Source: Duganella sp. BuS-21
Lineage (GTDB): Bacteria; Pseudomonadota; Gammaproteobacteria; Burkholderiales; Burkholderiaceae_D
Direction of reading: 5' to 3'
Assembly: GCA_041874725.1 (NCBI GenBank)
Contig: CP097466.1
Coordinates: 4,526,001 to 4,590,000, forward strand
Length of the DNA: 64,000 bases
Below, one piece after another: positions 9,901 through 17,396 of this stretch. Position 1 is the first letter of the stretch; each line of letters starts with the position of its first letter. Made by a program: the position numbers and the translations under genes. Under the pieces are notes generated by a model. It made no database searches and had not been told where the DNA came from. It saw only the letters and a list, made by a program, of their open reading frames with translations.

Positions 9901-12663
9901 GAATGCCTCGCCCAGAATCGGCACCGTCGCTGTCGCAGTCGCAATATCGCCGGTAGTAATGAAGTTCGTTTCTTGCGGCCAAATAAATTTAACTTTGGAA
10001 CTAGCCGTTATCACAGTGATAGGCAACTCTGAGAAGGTCGACCGATTATTGCTGTCGAGTACACGCAGGGTTAGCGTATAGTTTCCCGGGGCGTAAGTTC
10101 GAGTGTCCTCAATACTCGTAGTAGTGACCGTCTTATTGGGGTTTACGCCATCGGACAATTCCAACGAAGCAACGGTTCTACCGCTGGCCACCTTGGCAAT
10201 CCCGGCTATCGACACTGTCGCTTTGCCATTGGTTGCTGTGAAAGTTGTTTCCGTTGGCAACGTAAACGAGACGATCGGATCAGCCGCTACCACGGTGATC
10301 GGTAACTCTTTCACGGATGACGCATTTGCACTATCGGTAATACGTAGCCCCAACGTGTAATTTCCCGGAGCGTAAGATCGAGAGTCGTTGATCGTCGTCG
10401 TGGCTACAGTCTTATTGGGATAAACGCCGTCATAGAGTTCGAGCGCTTGAACGGTTCTACCACTTGCCACGGCAGCAACACCAGCGATCGAAACGGTTGC
10501 CGTACCATTGACGGTAGTGAAACTTGTCGCTGTAGGCGCGGTAAACGACACTTGAGGGTCAGTAACGATTGCCGTAACGTTTATTTGATAAGCCGAACTT
10601 TCCCCCGGCAAATCATCGCCATCGATAGCACGTAGTTTTAAGGTGTGTGGTCCGACACCCAATGGTATCAACTTATCGATGGCGCCGCCCTGGGCAGTAT
10701 CTATTACTGCAGTCCCATCGATAACCTCAATCCTAGAAACAGTCCCATCGGAATCCGTGGCGACACCAGAAACCCGCACAGCAGCGGTAGTGCCGTAAGG
10801 CACTGCATATAAGCTCTGGGGCGGCGTGAATGTCACGCTTGGTGGCGCCTTGACTGTTACCGTAACTTGATATTTTGGAGAGTCTACGTATCCGTCACGA
10901 AGCGTCAAAGCTCGGACATATATATCGTGAACTCCGCCGGACAATCCGCCAGTTAAGTTATAAAAGTTACGCTCTGTGTTTACAGGATTCTCGCCGTCAT
11001 TACTCATTTCAAATGGAAAGTCGACAGCATTTAAAACAGAATTTCCTTCACGAAGCTCAACCCGGTTGACCATATCGCCAAATGCAGTTGCTTTTACAAA
11101 CCCGTTTATACCGGTATAAAATTTCTGGCCAGCTGTAATTACTCCGGTAGACTTAATTAATGTTAGATTGGAAAATACTGCGGCCGATCCGGCTGGAACA
11201 ACACTAACGCTCACAGAGGCGGTAACAGGTTCAACGCTGCCGCTATCGCTCGCCGTCAATGTGATCGTATGGTTGCCTCCGGTCAACTGCACCATCTTAT
11301 TGACGGAACCTGTTAGCGGAGTCGGAACCAGCGCGCCATCTACCTTCAGGTCGAGCTTACTTAAGTTTTGTCCTGCAGTAGCCGCAGCGCTCCCCTGGAC
11401 TTGAACGCTGATGGAACTGGCTCCCACAGGCAAAATGAACACGGAGCCATTTGCTGGCTTGCTCAATGAAACTGTCGGCGCTGATGGGTCGAAGTATATT
11501 GTGACTGCGGAGCTCAGCGACGACTGTCCACGTGCGTCGATCGCCCGCAACCTAAACGTACGGCTGCTGGGTGGAGTAGCTGTACGGGTTATTGTTAGGG
11601 TTTCATTTATATTTGTTTGTGGAGACCAAGACTTGATTATTGGTGTCGCGCTGGAGCTGGGCAAAACCTCAATCAGGTCTAACGACGTCACCGCTGTACC
11701 AGTGCCAGCGGTTGCGCCACCAACAAATGCCACATATGCAAAATCCTCCGCATGGTGCCTACCATTGCCTGTGGAAGTTAAATTGACTGTGGGAGGGGGA
11801 ATGCCGATGACGGGCGTTGCCGTCGCGGGGGACGTCGCACCGAACGCCACACCATTATGATACATTTGCCAACGGAAATTATAGGTGCCGGCCGTGGTCG
11901 TCGCGGTGATCGGAATAGAAAACATTCGCGTCTGACCAGGCGCTAGCCCGGCGGCATCGACTCTCGTAGTTCCCCACGCGTTATCTCCTATCAACCCCAA
12001 CCAATAAGAACCGTCCCAAGTGGACGTTCCCGAATTCGTCATGTTGAGGTTTGCGGTATATTGTGCGCCTACAACAATTTGCGCGGGCATGGATAGGCTA
12101 CCTGAAACGTAGGTGGCGCCATCCTGCGCCGGAGGTCCCGCGACATTAACTCGGTAAGTAGGCGAGTACCCAGCGACGCCACCGTCCGTATAGGTCTTCA
12201 CCACCAAGTCGTACACACCAGGTCCGAGAACGGCACCTAGGTCAAAGCTTCGAACCGAGTTGATGGCAGACTCTCCATCGTTTCCCATTTGTCGAGGCCA
12301 TTCAACGCCATCGTGGCTGACTGCATTCGCCATCAACGTGGCCGAAAGGATTGTGGGCGTAGGCCAATTATCCACCGCAATAACGCTCCCCCGCACTCGA
12401 ACGCGTAGAAGTCCGTCTGTACCAACCGTTCCCGTTAATGGCGGAGCTACCATATGCGAAAAAATCGCACCGCCGTTCGTTTGAGCTTGCGCGAATTGGG
12501 GGACGCTTACTAAGCCCGTTATACAAAGTGCATGCAACACCAGCATCAGCTCGCGAATCTGCAGACGTGCCATCACGCTGGCTGATACGGTGGCGTTACG
12601 TCCATGGGCAAATGATGCAAAAAAGGGAAGGATGAGTCGAATTATTTGCGTGATTTTTTGCAT
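916..12663 (-). CDS. giant secreted SpvB/Rhs polymorphic toxin with LHH nuclease tip
   Basis: This is a 3915-residue protein. A Sec-type signal lies at about residues 38-60 (hydrophobic stretch ending AQAQ) after an unusual charged/hydrophobic extension; a second ATG at 12573 would give a conventional signal peptide. Domains in order: Ig-like and NBR1-type Ig-like modules (about 60-700), five related Ig-like repeats (about 705-1175), another NBR1-like module (about 1180-1290), more Ig-like sequence, an SpvB/TcdB N-terminal domain from about 1715 (GTGGLTPELSLSYSG), FG-GAP/TcdB-middle-like repeats (about 2100-2560), YD repeats (about 2760-3630), the Rhs core (RFLSADPFVQ to LTDPTGF, about 3640-3685) and a variable tip. 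The tip has L3852-H3853-H3854 followed by PLIEMTRTNHR, the LHH clade of HNH/EndoVII nucleases. It follows a T2SS-like operon and precedes two immunity-like genes. I infer Sec export, secretion by the neighbouring machine and release of a DNase tip. Confidence 0.9.
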   Translation of the reverse strand: MQKITQIIRLILPFFASFAHGRNATVSASVMARLQIRELMLVLHALCITGLVSVPQFAQAQTNGGAIFSHMVAPPLTGTVGTDGLLRVRVRGSVIAVDNWPTPTILSATLMANAVSHDGVEWPRQMGNDGESAINSVRSFDLGAVLGPGVYDLVVKTYTDGGVAGYSPTYRVNVAGPPAQDGATYVSGSLSMPAQIVVGAQYTANLNMTNSGTSTWDGSYWLGLIGDNAWGTTRVDAAGLAPGQTRMFSIPITATTTAGTYNFRWQMYHNGVAFGATSPATATPVIGIPPPTVNLTSTGNGRHHAEDFAYVAFVGGATAGTGTAVTSLDLIEVLPSSSATPIIKSWSPQTNINETLTITRTATPPSSRTFRLRAIDARGQSSLSSAVTIYFDPSAPTVSLSKPANGSVFILPVGASSISVQVQGSAAATAGQNLSKLDLKVDGALVPTPLTGSVNKMVQLTGGNHTITLTASDSGSVEPVTASVSVSVVPAGSAAVFSNLTLIKSTGVITAGQKFYTGINGFVKATAFGDMVNRVELREGNSVLNAVDFPFEMSNDGENPVNTERNFYNLTGGLSGGVHDIYVRALTLRDGYVDSPKYQVTVTVKAPPSVTFTPPQSLYAVPYGTTAAVRVSGVATDSDGTVSRIEVIDGTAVIDTAQGGAIDKLIPLGVGPHTLKLRAIDGDDLPGESSAYQINVTAIVTDPQVSFTAPTATSFTTVNGTATVSIAGVAAVASGRTVQALELYDGVYPNKTVATTTINDSRSYAPGNYTLGLRITDSANASSVKELPITVVAADPIVSFTLPTETTFTATNGKATVSIAGIAKVASGRTVASLELSDGVNPNKTVTTTSIEDTRTYAPGNYTLTLRVLDSNNRSTFSELPITVITASSKVKFIWPQETNFITTGDIATATATVPILGEAFPAEGRYVKKLEFQDGVNPNLVLTGGFWSISDTRNYKPGSYTLRLRMTDSSDELSVAELPITVTAPDPTVAFKAPTMKSFTVSRTKGTATVLINGEATIPSGRTVKTLELYDGRNPNKTVTTSTISDSRKYPPGNYKLGLRIIDSSDRSSVTEFPITVVTTDPKVSFDAPTVTSFTSNNGLATVSIAGTASVYGSRTIKKLELFDGVNANKSVTTPTISDTRSYAPGTHLLRLRVIDSEDETAIAELSITVFAQGDASTVVSESTPPPKLQVRQPYTIGVAFKNTGITTWNSGSYRLSSQNPLGNRTWVDTATIQVPQSVAPGETITFNIPVTAPRMPGIYTMQWQMLSGATPFGAATQLRSIAVEQGVGPTATLSTSYQSGKISPVNWSFTAVGTASTSTTPLKKLEIFRDDSDGKGYLSVASINQTSNTYTWTPTLSFGAGIHLFKLRVTDATDASTDSEPVVVSVEASSSISGVVQEIRSGEDKKLELRAYACEAGIAAPLAYELLVGAPSITTGGTVLKSGIANEKTDSDDGSESCTPRYKAHGLVIDIKPYQHQYAGQPLFVVAKTMAGNGRWVLTCSSYTCVMPSAARIGLATPTTGDRYVGPAAVFMRGVITGLPPEAEDLVEFSVDGGPWSAGRIDGRDSYSLIQSSIAGRSDQYSVQARLRRGNTTVYSAKSFITVGATVPVTAALIAPLEGSTFLTSTTLPLMARVSGEVSAISSVKFYANGNLIASGSNSNAEWNTWTAYWLNQSVGNYTIVAKAYDASGVLLATTSSVTMSVTGAATSSTPIAVTLDVPELLLPDAGTLDGELGVNGDGEATYAVALELPPGTGGLTPELSLSYSGAGTNSFIGLGWNLNGLSSIHRCGKTIAQDNVNRAVSFEVSDRLCLDGQRLVRVNGPAPADTSAASLDIAYWSVNGEYRTETDTFNRITSVPGPTIAGVASTIAFKVETKEGAVRYYGCDVTSMAGCASTNVSNSYVAVASSRLFPQDLVNNVPDTRKLGQAVSWGLSAIVDESGNYIDFLYKLDPNTGEHLPLQVRYGGNFLAPQSPHSAVRFAYQGRPDAWKKYRADARSDLRSRLTSINTFVSTGGSSSMTSGTQVRNYELLYQTSPTSGRSLLLSLQVCPGSATSATNAACLDKTEFAWGEPNPDTAKAFVNRTPGKGWGGSSAGQCADGVNAAPCLLTFGAVPLSVSKGGVTHSDYFSFADFENNGRTSVMETRVADVSLGLPYGSISEAEFIADVMSNPKHRYGTLQRGYRYFHSTGSGFTQYSYSLSSGEYFAVLSTSDFNGDGFPDVLALTSTNADPGGTGAGVPRICLSTLKEGLPTAGANIVFDCSGSLKAVGENSLQGMPTVVDVVGDGRNAIYGPTTWNYSGVSSASLCIQDKCYENVTDLPPVLALKNVPSIFMDSYGRALFQSSYEQSIDYSGTGKAELAQWSLPTRVPTCIGRDCACDPRVSVCYRWNNTVPTVRVNAFVPPGAVPPPILKFVSNEAYSDVPYAPYGFDKPLNLGTLAGDFNASGYSGLVFGLGLTGQLSGSADVIARKFQLIQCLSTGAHLDCAPINALSYDMTVAGSKYMKPLAVADFDGDGQVDLLMIEAEPKGTAIGDQLQVCQFTSDANVKCNTWRTPDITPAQLRAAINVTGPSDVRDQLYVVDVEGTGRSQLVYYHAGRYSCDCPDWQWLEDGRWEVLSPTDPAMPKQALDKIYSVKNGLGAVSSVVYEDGLVSGTVSYTANALKYPQRQTARVGKIVSTLLTGNGAFAARKTTYKYQNPATDVAGRGALGFGSIAVTDDKNSTITTQYLQQWPFHGMVGQISVTHAGSKTMETINTPEQRSVAQVNGSVISFPYIGKSIVTRWDLTGAELGKTTTVNKFTDDGFGNLKNQIVTVEGAGETFTTETVNLYQPVTNNSWKIGLKTSVQTTKTVAGSTVSRTVGYGYDTLGRKASETVEPGVQTYQVRTSFDRTPVTGAKAFGLIRFKNQTWYDPVSRTSLSRFLNEFEYDALGRYPTAVKNAVGHKETLFSDSGTGALTKVIDANQLVTTWDFDGLGRVKSESRPDKTQLRSYFKKCDSSCPLKAATVTIKELFSLDALNGGRVRPPTLVFSDSAGHVLRTQTWSADGKATSVDQNYDEFGRLTEILQPAYTTPGHLATGYTYDDFDRITSVSSLDTNGERVFSSTEFDGYRRTLRNPLGQEMLERRNALGQLVGVSDAYGQSTSFRYDSFGNLVETVDPALNKVSIVYDNWGRRTQLVDPDLGKICYYVDPLGRVFKRSNPLLRKGAVDCAANGLGLGVSLSYDNLDRLTAQLEPEQKSYWVYDPTNAKGKLGEAYIGTLEAKTYSRSHIYDALGRPLQVSTQLFDGTYVDAIEYDAWSRVARHVYKRSGDADKVFDRRYNAFGAMYRTERNGLALKEVRQWDAAGKPVSVEFGNGVRETKMFNPYSGRLDSGSLIGPTGTPLLTEGYLYDKIGNVTQRTISRDDDDYWEGFTYDKLNRLETSSVADQTLSYKYNAIGNIVRKSGVGSYTYNEGISVKRPHAVIGFNGERNFTYDDNGNLTNDGVRSLSWTTFNMPQRISKGSKSFDFVYGPEHQRTRQRFTGDSGVVYAGAQEVVKYGTAATVKTYWPDGVGVEIVRPDAASTEMSWIHTDHLGSVVGLTDELGRYREGGRLEYDSWGKRRSPADHSSTSDALDAAIDNRGFTGHEMLDQVDLVHMNGRVYDPRSGRFLSADPFVQDPSNPQSLNRYSYVFNNPTNLTDPTGFLTEVVIKGSYAEAEAARRSRESVMRLIAEAKRLDAVSKTDAKNWKGKISFTRLGVWITAMATSQNWLQTGCLGGDLCAIDPLTGELTHLAYVEKYILPLASGDQGKDTVAALSDGVEPKKEKSEDDEKKGSKEREPLKVIKKMPNDEFLRYPKDRGTAPIGADGYSIELHHITQEDDSPLIEMTRTNHRLGKNFKENHTNTGQEKSKIGRDLFKKKQRDYWKSEWDNGRFNK
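9150..10565 (-). repeat. five tandem Ig-like repeats coded within the Rhs gene
   Basis: Roughly 285-300-base units code for about 95-residue repeats. Each ends in a strand like ELPITVV, then a link such as DPKVSF, then a segment of the form GTATVSIAG...GRTVxxLELYDGVNPNKTVTT, SDSRSYAPGNYTLxLR. They are clearly homologous to one another but diverged at the DNA level, so the array is old rather than a fresh expansion. Such arrays usually form an extended stalk in surface-displayed or secreted proteins. The third unit carries an insertion around GGFW and a duplicated TATATV. Confidence 0.75.
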
Positions 12664-12703
12664 CGTTATTTTTCTGTCAGCGGTGGTATCAATTAGGCAA
12701 ACC

Positions 12704-12798
12704 TGATCTAGAAAGCTAGATCATGTTCATGGAATGCCAACTAACATTATCCGACAGGAAAAATTTCAGAAAATACACACATTGTCACAAATGACAAT
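12704..12798. promoter_or_regulatory. two inverted repeats in the Rhs 5' region
   Basis: Between the last secretion gene and the Rhs start, an 8+8 base inverted repeat TGATCTAG-AAAG-CTAGATCA occupies 12704-12723 and a 7+7 base repeat ATTGTCA-CAAA-TGACAAT occupies 12781-12798. The surrounding DNA is AT-rich. Either could be an operator or, in RNA, a stem-loop regulating read-through into the toxin gene. No convincing sigma70 promoter or T-tract terminator is visible, so function is inferred from position only. Confidence 0.4.
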
Positions 12799-12835
12799 AA
12801 ATAGTATTACAGAACAACACTTATGGCGCACGCTT

Positions 12836-13348
12836 CTATCGAGCAATCCTCATCCGAACCTCAAACTCGATAGTTTCCAACTGTCCGTGCGGCTTCCTTT
12901 TCTGACGCGTAAGATGAACAGCTTGGAGTGCGGGCTGTCTGGACAATGCAGCAAGGAACTCAATCAACGCATCAGCGTCTCTCGCCTCACCGCGCAGCGA
13001 TAGCGTGAGATCCAATTTTGCGGGCTTAAACTCAAGTAGTTCAATCTCAGTTGAACTGGCCCGCTCTATCGCCACAAAGATGGCATCCCACGAAAATTCC
13101 CGCTCCAGACGCAACGCGGACCAGCGCTTTTGATTTTCCAATTCAGATGGCTTCAGCTTGGGGGGCGGCGGGACAACCAACGAGGCCCTCAGCGCGTCGT
13201 AGCGCAGAGCGGTGCGCGCGAGCTGCTGATGCTGAAGTACAGCCTCGACAGCAAGCCAGGTTGCGGCGCCTAACAAGGCAAGGCAGCAACAAATAAACGG
13301 TCCGACATAGCGCGCTCGCGGTTTCAAGTAGTCAGAAAGGTTTTTCAA
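12836..13348 (-). CDS. PilN/GspM-like inner-membrane assembly protein
   Basis: This 170-residue protein has a short basic N-terminus, one transmembrane segment at about residues 15-37 (FICCCLALLGAATWLAV) and a periplasmic part with a coiled-coil stretch followed by an alpha/beta ferredoxin-like segment. That is the layout of PilN or the GspL C-terminal / GspM proteins. It starts in an ATGA overlap with the PilM-like gene, as pilM-pilN pairs do. It likely joins the cytoplasmic PilM-like protein to the periplasmic alignment complex. Sequence conservation in this family is low, so the assignment relies on topology and order. It is the last gene of the secretion operon before the Rhs gene. Confidence 0.65.
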   Translation of the reverse strand: MKNLSDYLKPRARYVGPFICCCLALLGAATWLAVEAVLQHQQLARTALRYDALRASLVVPPPPKLKPSELENQKRWSALRLEREFSWDAIFVAIERASSTEIELLEFKPAKLDLTLSLRGEARDADALIEFLAALSRQPALQAVHLTRQKRKPHGQLETIEFEVRMRIAR

Positions 13349-14109
13349 TCATGGCTCCAGCAATCACGCGGTAGTACTGCCAGTTCGACGTCGGGCAGCC
13401 ACGTGGAGACATCGGCACCCAATTCGCCCTTCCCGGCATCCCAGAGAGACACTTGCGACGCCAGGCCTGACGAAGCGGCCAATCGTTTGACCAGGCGCAG
13501 ACCAGCGCCAGCACCGGTTGTAAGGGGCTCGACATCCACGCTGTGCAAACAGCGGCCGCCGTAGCTAAGGGCAGTGATCCGTTTAGCCTCGCTGAGCAAC
13601 AGCGTGCTCGGTTTATTGGGCGATGGCGGCCGGTGACGCAAATAGGCCGCTGCGGATATCGGCAAGACCGACCGCAGGCTTAGGTCTGCGGTCTGCAAGA
13701 TCACCAGCAGTTGACTTATCCAGTCGGTTCGCACCGCGTAGGCCAAGCCCGCAGCACGATGATGGCGAAAGGCAGTTTGCAATGTCCAGCCATCGGTGAG
13801 TTCTATACTCTGTTGTTCAAAGCACGCCAGCGCATAGCCATGCAGTTCAGAGGGAGTGCTGAGCTGCTCCTGCCACGGCAGGACGGCAAGCATCGCGACA
13901 CTGTCAGAAACGAGCACGTCGATGCGGCTGCCTTTGCGCAGAGTCGGGGCATGCGCCGCCAGCATGGCCGCCAACGACACCAACAGATCGCTGTCGGCCG
14001 ACTCAAGCCGCGTAACTTCAGGCATCAGCAAGTCGGCCGCACCACGACGCAGCCAGCAGCCGCCGGAGAACAAGCCTGCTTGCAGGGTTTCAGGCCACAA
14101 ACGTAACAC
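13345..14109 (-). CDS. PilM/GspL-like actin-fold cytoplasmic protein
   Basis: I place the start at the GTG at 14109 (254 residues) because a perfect AGGAGG lies 6 bases upstream (14116-14121). The longer frame from 14163 would overlap gspE by 74 bases without such a site. The protein is soluble and resembles the PilM or GspL cytoplasmic domain in size and in segments such as LLLSEAKRITALSYGGRCLHSVDVEPL. It likely docks on the GspE ATPase and couples it to the inner-membrane platform. It overlaps gspE by 20 bases and the PilN-like gene by 4. The family call is by position and general form. Confidence 0.65.
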   Translation of the reverse strand: MLRLWPETLQAGLFSGGCWLRRGAADLLMPEVTRLESADSDLLVSLAAMLAAHAPTLRKGSRIDVLVSDSVAMLAVLPWQEQLSTPSELHGYALACFEQQSIELTDGWTLQTAFRHHRAAGLAYAVRTDWISQLLVILQTADLSLRSVLPISAAAYLRHRPPSPNKPSTLLLSEAKRITALSYGGRCLHSVDVEPLTTGAGAGLRLVKRLAASSGLASQVSLWDAGKGELGADVSTWLPDVELAVLPRDCWSHD

Positions 14110-15736
14110 GGTTAACCTCCTGTAACGTGGTGTGGCCGGAGCGCACGAGATCAAGCGCGACATCGCGCAAAAAACGCGTACCTTCCTTGCGCGCCTGCTC
14201 CTTCAATGCCCGAATTGACGCACGGGCCACAATCATTTCGCGGATTTCATCGGTCAGGCGCAAAACCTCAGCGATCGCACGGCGTCCTTTATAGCCGGTG
14301 TTGCGACACTGTGCGCATCCACGACCGGCATGAAAACGGTAGGTCTCCGGATCTCGAATACCCGACTCCAACAACAATATCGCATCAAGCTCCGTCGGCG
14401 CGTTGCAGTGCGGGCAGTTTTGGCGAAGCAAGCGCTGGGCCACCACCCCGGTCAGCGAAGACACGAAGTTGTACGGATCGACGCCCATGTGCATAAAGCG
14501 TCCGATCACATCGAAAGTGTTGTTCGCGTGGACCGAGGTGAACACCATGTGGCCGGTCAGCGCCGACTGCACGGCGATCTGGGCCGTCTCGGGGTCGCGG
14601 ATTTCGCCGACCAATATCTTGTCGGGATCGTGACGCAATATGGAACGCAGGCCGACGGCGAACGTCAGCCCTTTTTTCTCATTCACAGGAATTTGCAACA
14701 CGCCGGGCAGTTGATACTCGACCGGATCTTCAATCGTGATGAACTTATCTTCGCCATGATTGATCTCTGTAAGCGCGGCATACAAGGTGGTGGTCTTGCC
14801 GCTACCGGTAGGGCCGGTCACCAGCATCATGCCGTAAGGCTCCGCAGCAAGCCGTCGCAGAAGTTGTATGGTCTGGCTATCGAAACCCAGCGAATCGAGC
14901 GTCAGGCGCTGCACGCTGTCGATCAAGGCTTTCTTGTCGAGGACGCGCAGCACCGCATCTTCGCCATGGATGCTGGGCATGATGGACACGCGGATATCGA
15001 TGTCGCGTCCCTTGGCGGCGACGCGGAAGCGGCCATCCTGCGGGATGCGCTTTTCGCCGATATCAAGCTCGGCCAGCACCTTGATACGTGCAATCGCCTG
15101 CTCCGCCAACGCCGGATTGTTGACGGTTGCGATGCGATTCAGCACACCATCGATACGAAACTTGATGACCAGCCCTTGCGGCAGCGACTCCAGATGGATA
15201 TCGCTGGCCTCGAAACGCAGCGCATCAAACACCGTCGAATTGATCAGGCGAACCGCCGGACTGGCTTCGCCTTGGATAGAAGTCAGCGTGAGGTCAGAAC
15301 TGGCATCGCGCGCTATGTCGATGGTCTCATCGACACCTACCGCATCCGCCACCGCGCTGAAGCCCGACTCGTGCGATTCCAGCTTCTCCTGCACCGCGAC
15401 CGGATCGGCAAAGTAAATTTCCGTGACGGGAAGGCGCGCCAACCAAGCCCCCACATGCGGATCCAATGGCAAGCCCAGCGCGGCAACCAGCTTGCCGCTG
15501 TCATCGACGCCCAGCACCAGCAGACGGTTCGCCATCTCGGCGTAGCTGGCGAGTTCAAACGCGGGAAGCAGTGCCGCCACCTTGTCGGCATTGAGCGCCG
15601 GATAGGATAGCAGGTCCGCTACGGCGGCCAAGGCGGACGCGCGTGGCAAATCAATTTGTTCAACCAGCCGTGATAGCCAGGCCGCAGCGGGTGCCGCCTG
15701 GCAGCGCGCTTCGGAAATCAGTTTTACAGTCAGCAT
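14090..15736 (-). CDS. gspE: GspE/PilB-type secretion ATPase
   Basis: This 548-residue hexameric ATPase powers pseudopilus assembly. It has an N-terminal GspE/MshEN-type domain (about 1-150), then N2 (SDIHLESLPQGLVIKFRIDG), Walker A GPTGSGKTT at about residue 310, an Asp box (ITIEDPVEYQ), Walker B (ILVGEIRDPETA), a His box (FTSVHANNTFD) and a C-terminal zinc module with CPHC and CAQC pairs. All core motifs are intact. I chose the ATG at 15736, 7 bases after the gspF stop, over an in-frame start at 15766 that would overlap gspF. It is the cytoplasmic motor of this operon and could equally be named pilB/mshE-like. Confidence 0.92.
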   Translation of the reverse strand: MLTVKLISEARCQAAPAAAWLSRLVEQIDLPRASALAAVADLLSYPALNADKVAALLPAFELASYAEMANRLLVLGVDDSGKLVAALGLPLDPHVGAWLARLPVTEIYFADPVAVQEKLESHESGFSAVADAVGVDETIDIARDASSDLTLTSIQGEASPAVRLINSTVFDALRFEASDIHLESLPQGLVIKFRIDGVLNRIATVNNPALAEQAIARIKVLAELDIGEKRIPQDGRFRVAAKGRDIDIRVSIMPSIHGEDAVLRVLDKKALIDSVQRLTLDSLGFDSQTIQLLRRLAAEPYGMMLVTGPTGSGKTTTLYAALTEINHGEDKFITIEDPVEYQLPGVLQIPVNEKKGLTFAVGLRSILRHDPDKILVGEIRDPETAQIAVQSALTGHMVFTSVHANNTFDVIGRFMHMGVDPYNFVSSLTGVVAQRLLRQNCPHCNAPTELDAILLLESGIRDPETYRFHAGRGCAQCRNTGYKGRRAIAEVLRLTDEIREMIVARASIRALKEQARKEGTRFLRDVALDLVRSGHTTLQEVNRVTFVA

Positions 15737-15743
15737 GCGGTAC

Positions 15744-16928
15744 TCATACAATATTTGCCAAATCAAAAATAGGGCTGTACAACATCAGCACGATGGCGCC
15801 GACAATCAGTCCAATGCCCAGCATTAGCGCAGGTTCGATCAAACGCCCTGCCGTATCGATCCATATGGTGGTTTCCTGGTCATAGAAATCCGCGATCCGT
15901 TCCATCATCTCGTCCAGGTTGCCGGACGACTCTCCCGCCAACAGCAGCCGCTGCGCAATCTCGGTGCTCAGATTGCATTCGATCATGACTGAAGACATGG
16001 CCCGTCCCTCACTGACCGATTGCACAGCCTTCTGCAAATCCGACTGCATCGCGACAGGAAGCGAAGCCTGCGTCATCCGCATTGCCGCCAATACGCTGAT
16101 GCCGCTACTGAGCAGCATTCCCAAGGTACGATATAGACGCGCCAGTTGCAGTATCCAAACCCGCTCCCCTATCCAGGGCATGACCAGCACGCGACGGTAC
16201 AACGCAGTGCGTACACCTGGATGGACGAACAAGGTCACCACAGCAGCACAGAACAAGAAAAGCATGGACCACGCCATGGTGGTGTTCTCCCGTACAAAGC
16301 TGCCCCACCATTGCACAAATCCCGCATCGCCGCGATGCGCCGAACCGGCATCGTCATAAACCGCGCTGAAGCGCGGCAACACGTACAGCATCAGGAAGGA
16401 AATGACGAGAAAGCCCACGCCCAGCAAGATCGCAGGATAGGTCGCCGCAGCGGCGACCTTACCCCGTATTTCATCAACCTGACGCTGGTATTGCATGAAC
16501 CGGCGGATGGCCGAGCGCACAGTGCCCGTGGTCTCGCTGGCGCGCACCATTGCCACGTACAGCGGCGGAAATATGGAAGGCAAACCAGCCATGGCGTGAG
16601 ACAGTTGGTGTCCGTGCTGCAGGCCCTGCAGCACGGTGTCGTAGACCGCACGGTGGCGGCCCCGCTTGTCGTTCCGCCCAAGCACATCAATCGCATCGAC
16701 CACGGTCTGGCCCGCTTCCAGCAGGGAATACAGCTGCTGGTTAAAAATGGAGAGGTCGAACGCCTTCTGCGAGGAACGCCGCTTCAGCCCCGCGCGCGCG
16801 ACGCGCAGATCCAGAACGCGGGCGCCAGACGCGGCCAGCACTCTGCGCGCCTCCTCAAGATTGGTTGCGTCAACATCGACTGTCTCAACCTGCATGCTGC
16901 TGTTGAGTATCTTGCCTTGGAATTGCAC
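15744..16928 (-). CDS. gspF: GspF-type inner-membrane platform protein
   Basis: This is a 394-residue polytopic protein with two GspF domains (about 70-190 and 270-390). Hydrophobic helices lie at about 165-190 (YPAILLGVGFLVISFLMLYVLP), 220-245 and 365-390. The family signature region MVRASETTGTVRSAIRRFMQY and the second-domain equivalent LLAGESSGNLDEMMERIADFYDQE are both present. It forms the platform that the ATPase turns to add pseudopilin subunits. It sits between the GspG-like pseudopilin gene and gspE, the standard order. Length and motifs are those of a complete protein. Confidence 0.92.
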   Translation of the reverse strand: MQFQGKILNSSMQVETVDVDATNLEEARRVLAASGARVLDLRVARAGLKRRSSQKAFDLSIFNQQLYSLLEAGQTVVDAIDVLGRNDKRGRHRAVYDTVLQGLQHGHQLSHAMAGLPSIFPPLYVAMVRASETTGTVRSAIRRFMQYQRQVDEIRGKVAAAATYPAILLGVGFLVISFLMLYVLPRFSAVYDDAGSAHRGDAGFVQWWGSFVRENTTMAWSMLFLFCAAVVTLFVHPGVRTALYRRVLVMPWIGERVWILQLARLYRTLGMLLSSGISVLAAMRMTQASLPVAMQSDLQKAVQSVSEGRAMSSVMIECNLSTEIAQRLLLAGESSGNLDEMMERIADFYDQETTIWIDTAGRLIEPALMLGIGLIVGAIVLMLYSPIFDLANIV

Positions 16929-16949
16929 TATCGGCCTCTCTGCCTGAAT

Positions 16950-17396
16950 TCAGTTAGTGATGTCGGCATCTTCGCCAGCTCCCCCTGCCTTGCCATCGCC
17001 GCCAAGTGACAACACTTCAAAATCACGGCCGTTCGTCCCCGGCATGCGATACACGTAGGGATGATCCCAAGGATCAAGCGGCAAACTTTTTTTCAAGTAG
17101 GCGCCATGCCACATAGGCTCATCCACCGGCTCGATAAACAGGGCGGACAGGCCCACTTCGCTATTCGGATAGTGCCCGGTATCCAATCGGAACTGCTCCA
17201 GGGCCTTATCAAAGGATTCGATCTGCGCCAGCGCAATCTGCGCCTTGGAACGGCCGATTTGATTGAAATACCTGGGCGCCACAAAAGCCGCCAGAAGTCC
17301 GATGATGACGATCACCACAAGCAGCTCAAGCAGCGTGAATCCGTTCAGCATAACGCGCCTGCGGATAGACCGCGTCAATGTAGAAGCCTTCATCAT
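16950..17396 (-). CDS. gspG: GspG-type major pseudopilin
   Basis: This encodes 148 residues from the ATG at 17396, which shares an ATGA with the stop of the upstream gene; an in-frame start at 17447 would run well into that gene. The prepilin site is NG/FTLLELLVV with Glu at +5 of the mature protein, followed by the hydrophobic helix. The C-terminal part (DTGHYPNSEVGLSALF, YLKKSLPLDPWDHPYVY, EVLSLGGDGKAGG) is the canonical GspG globular domain, including the acidic calcium-binding loop. It should be the major subunit of the pseudopilus. It needs a prepilin peptidase, which this operon does not encode. Confidence 0.93.
   Translation of the reverse strand: MMKASTLTRSIRRRVMLNGFTLLELLVVIVIIGLLAAFVAPRYFNQIGRSKAQIALAQIESFDKALEQFRLDTGHYPNSEVGLSALFIEPVDEPMWHGAYLKKSLPLDPWDHPYVYRMPGTNGRDFEVLSLGGDGKAGGAGEDADITN

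Noticed and set aside
14330..15610. 426-codon plus-strand frame opposite gspE
   Set aside because: Exact antisense shadow of a gene with all ATPase motifs; its own product is His/Arg/Gln-rich without domains.
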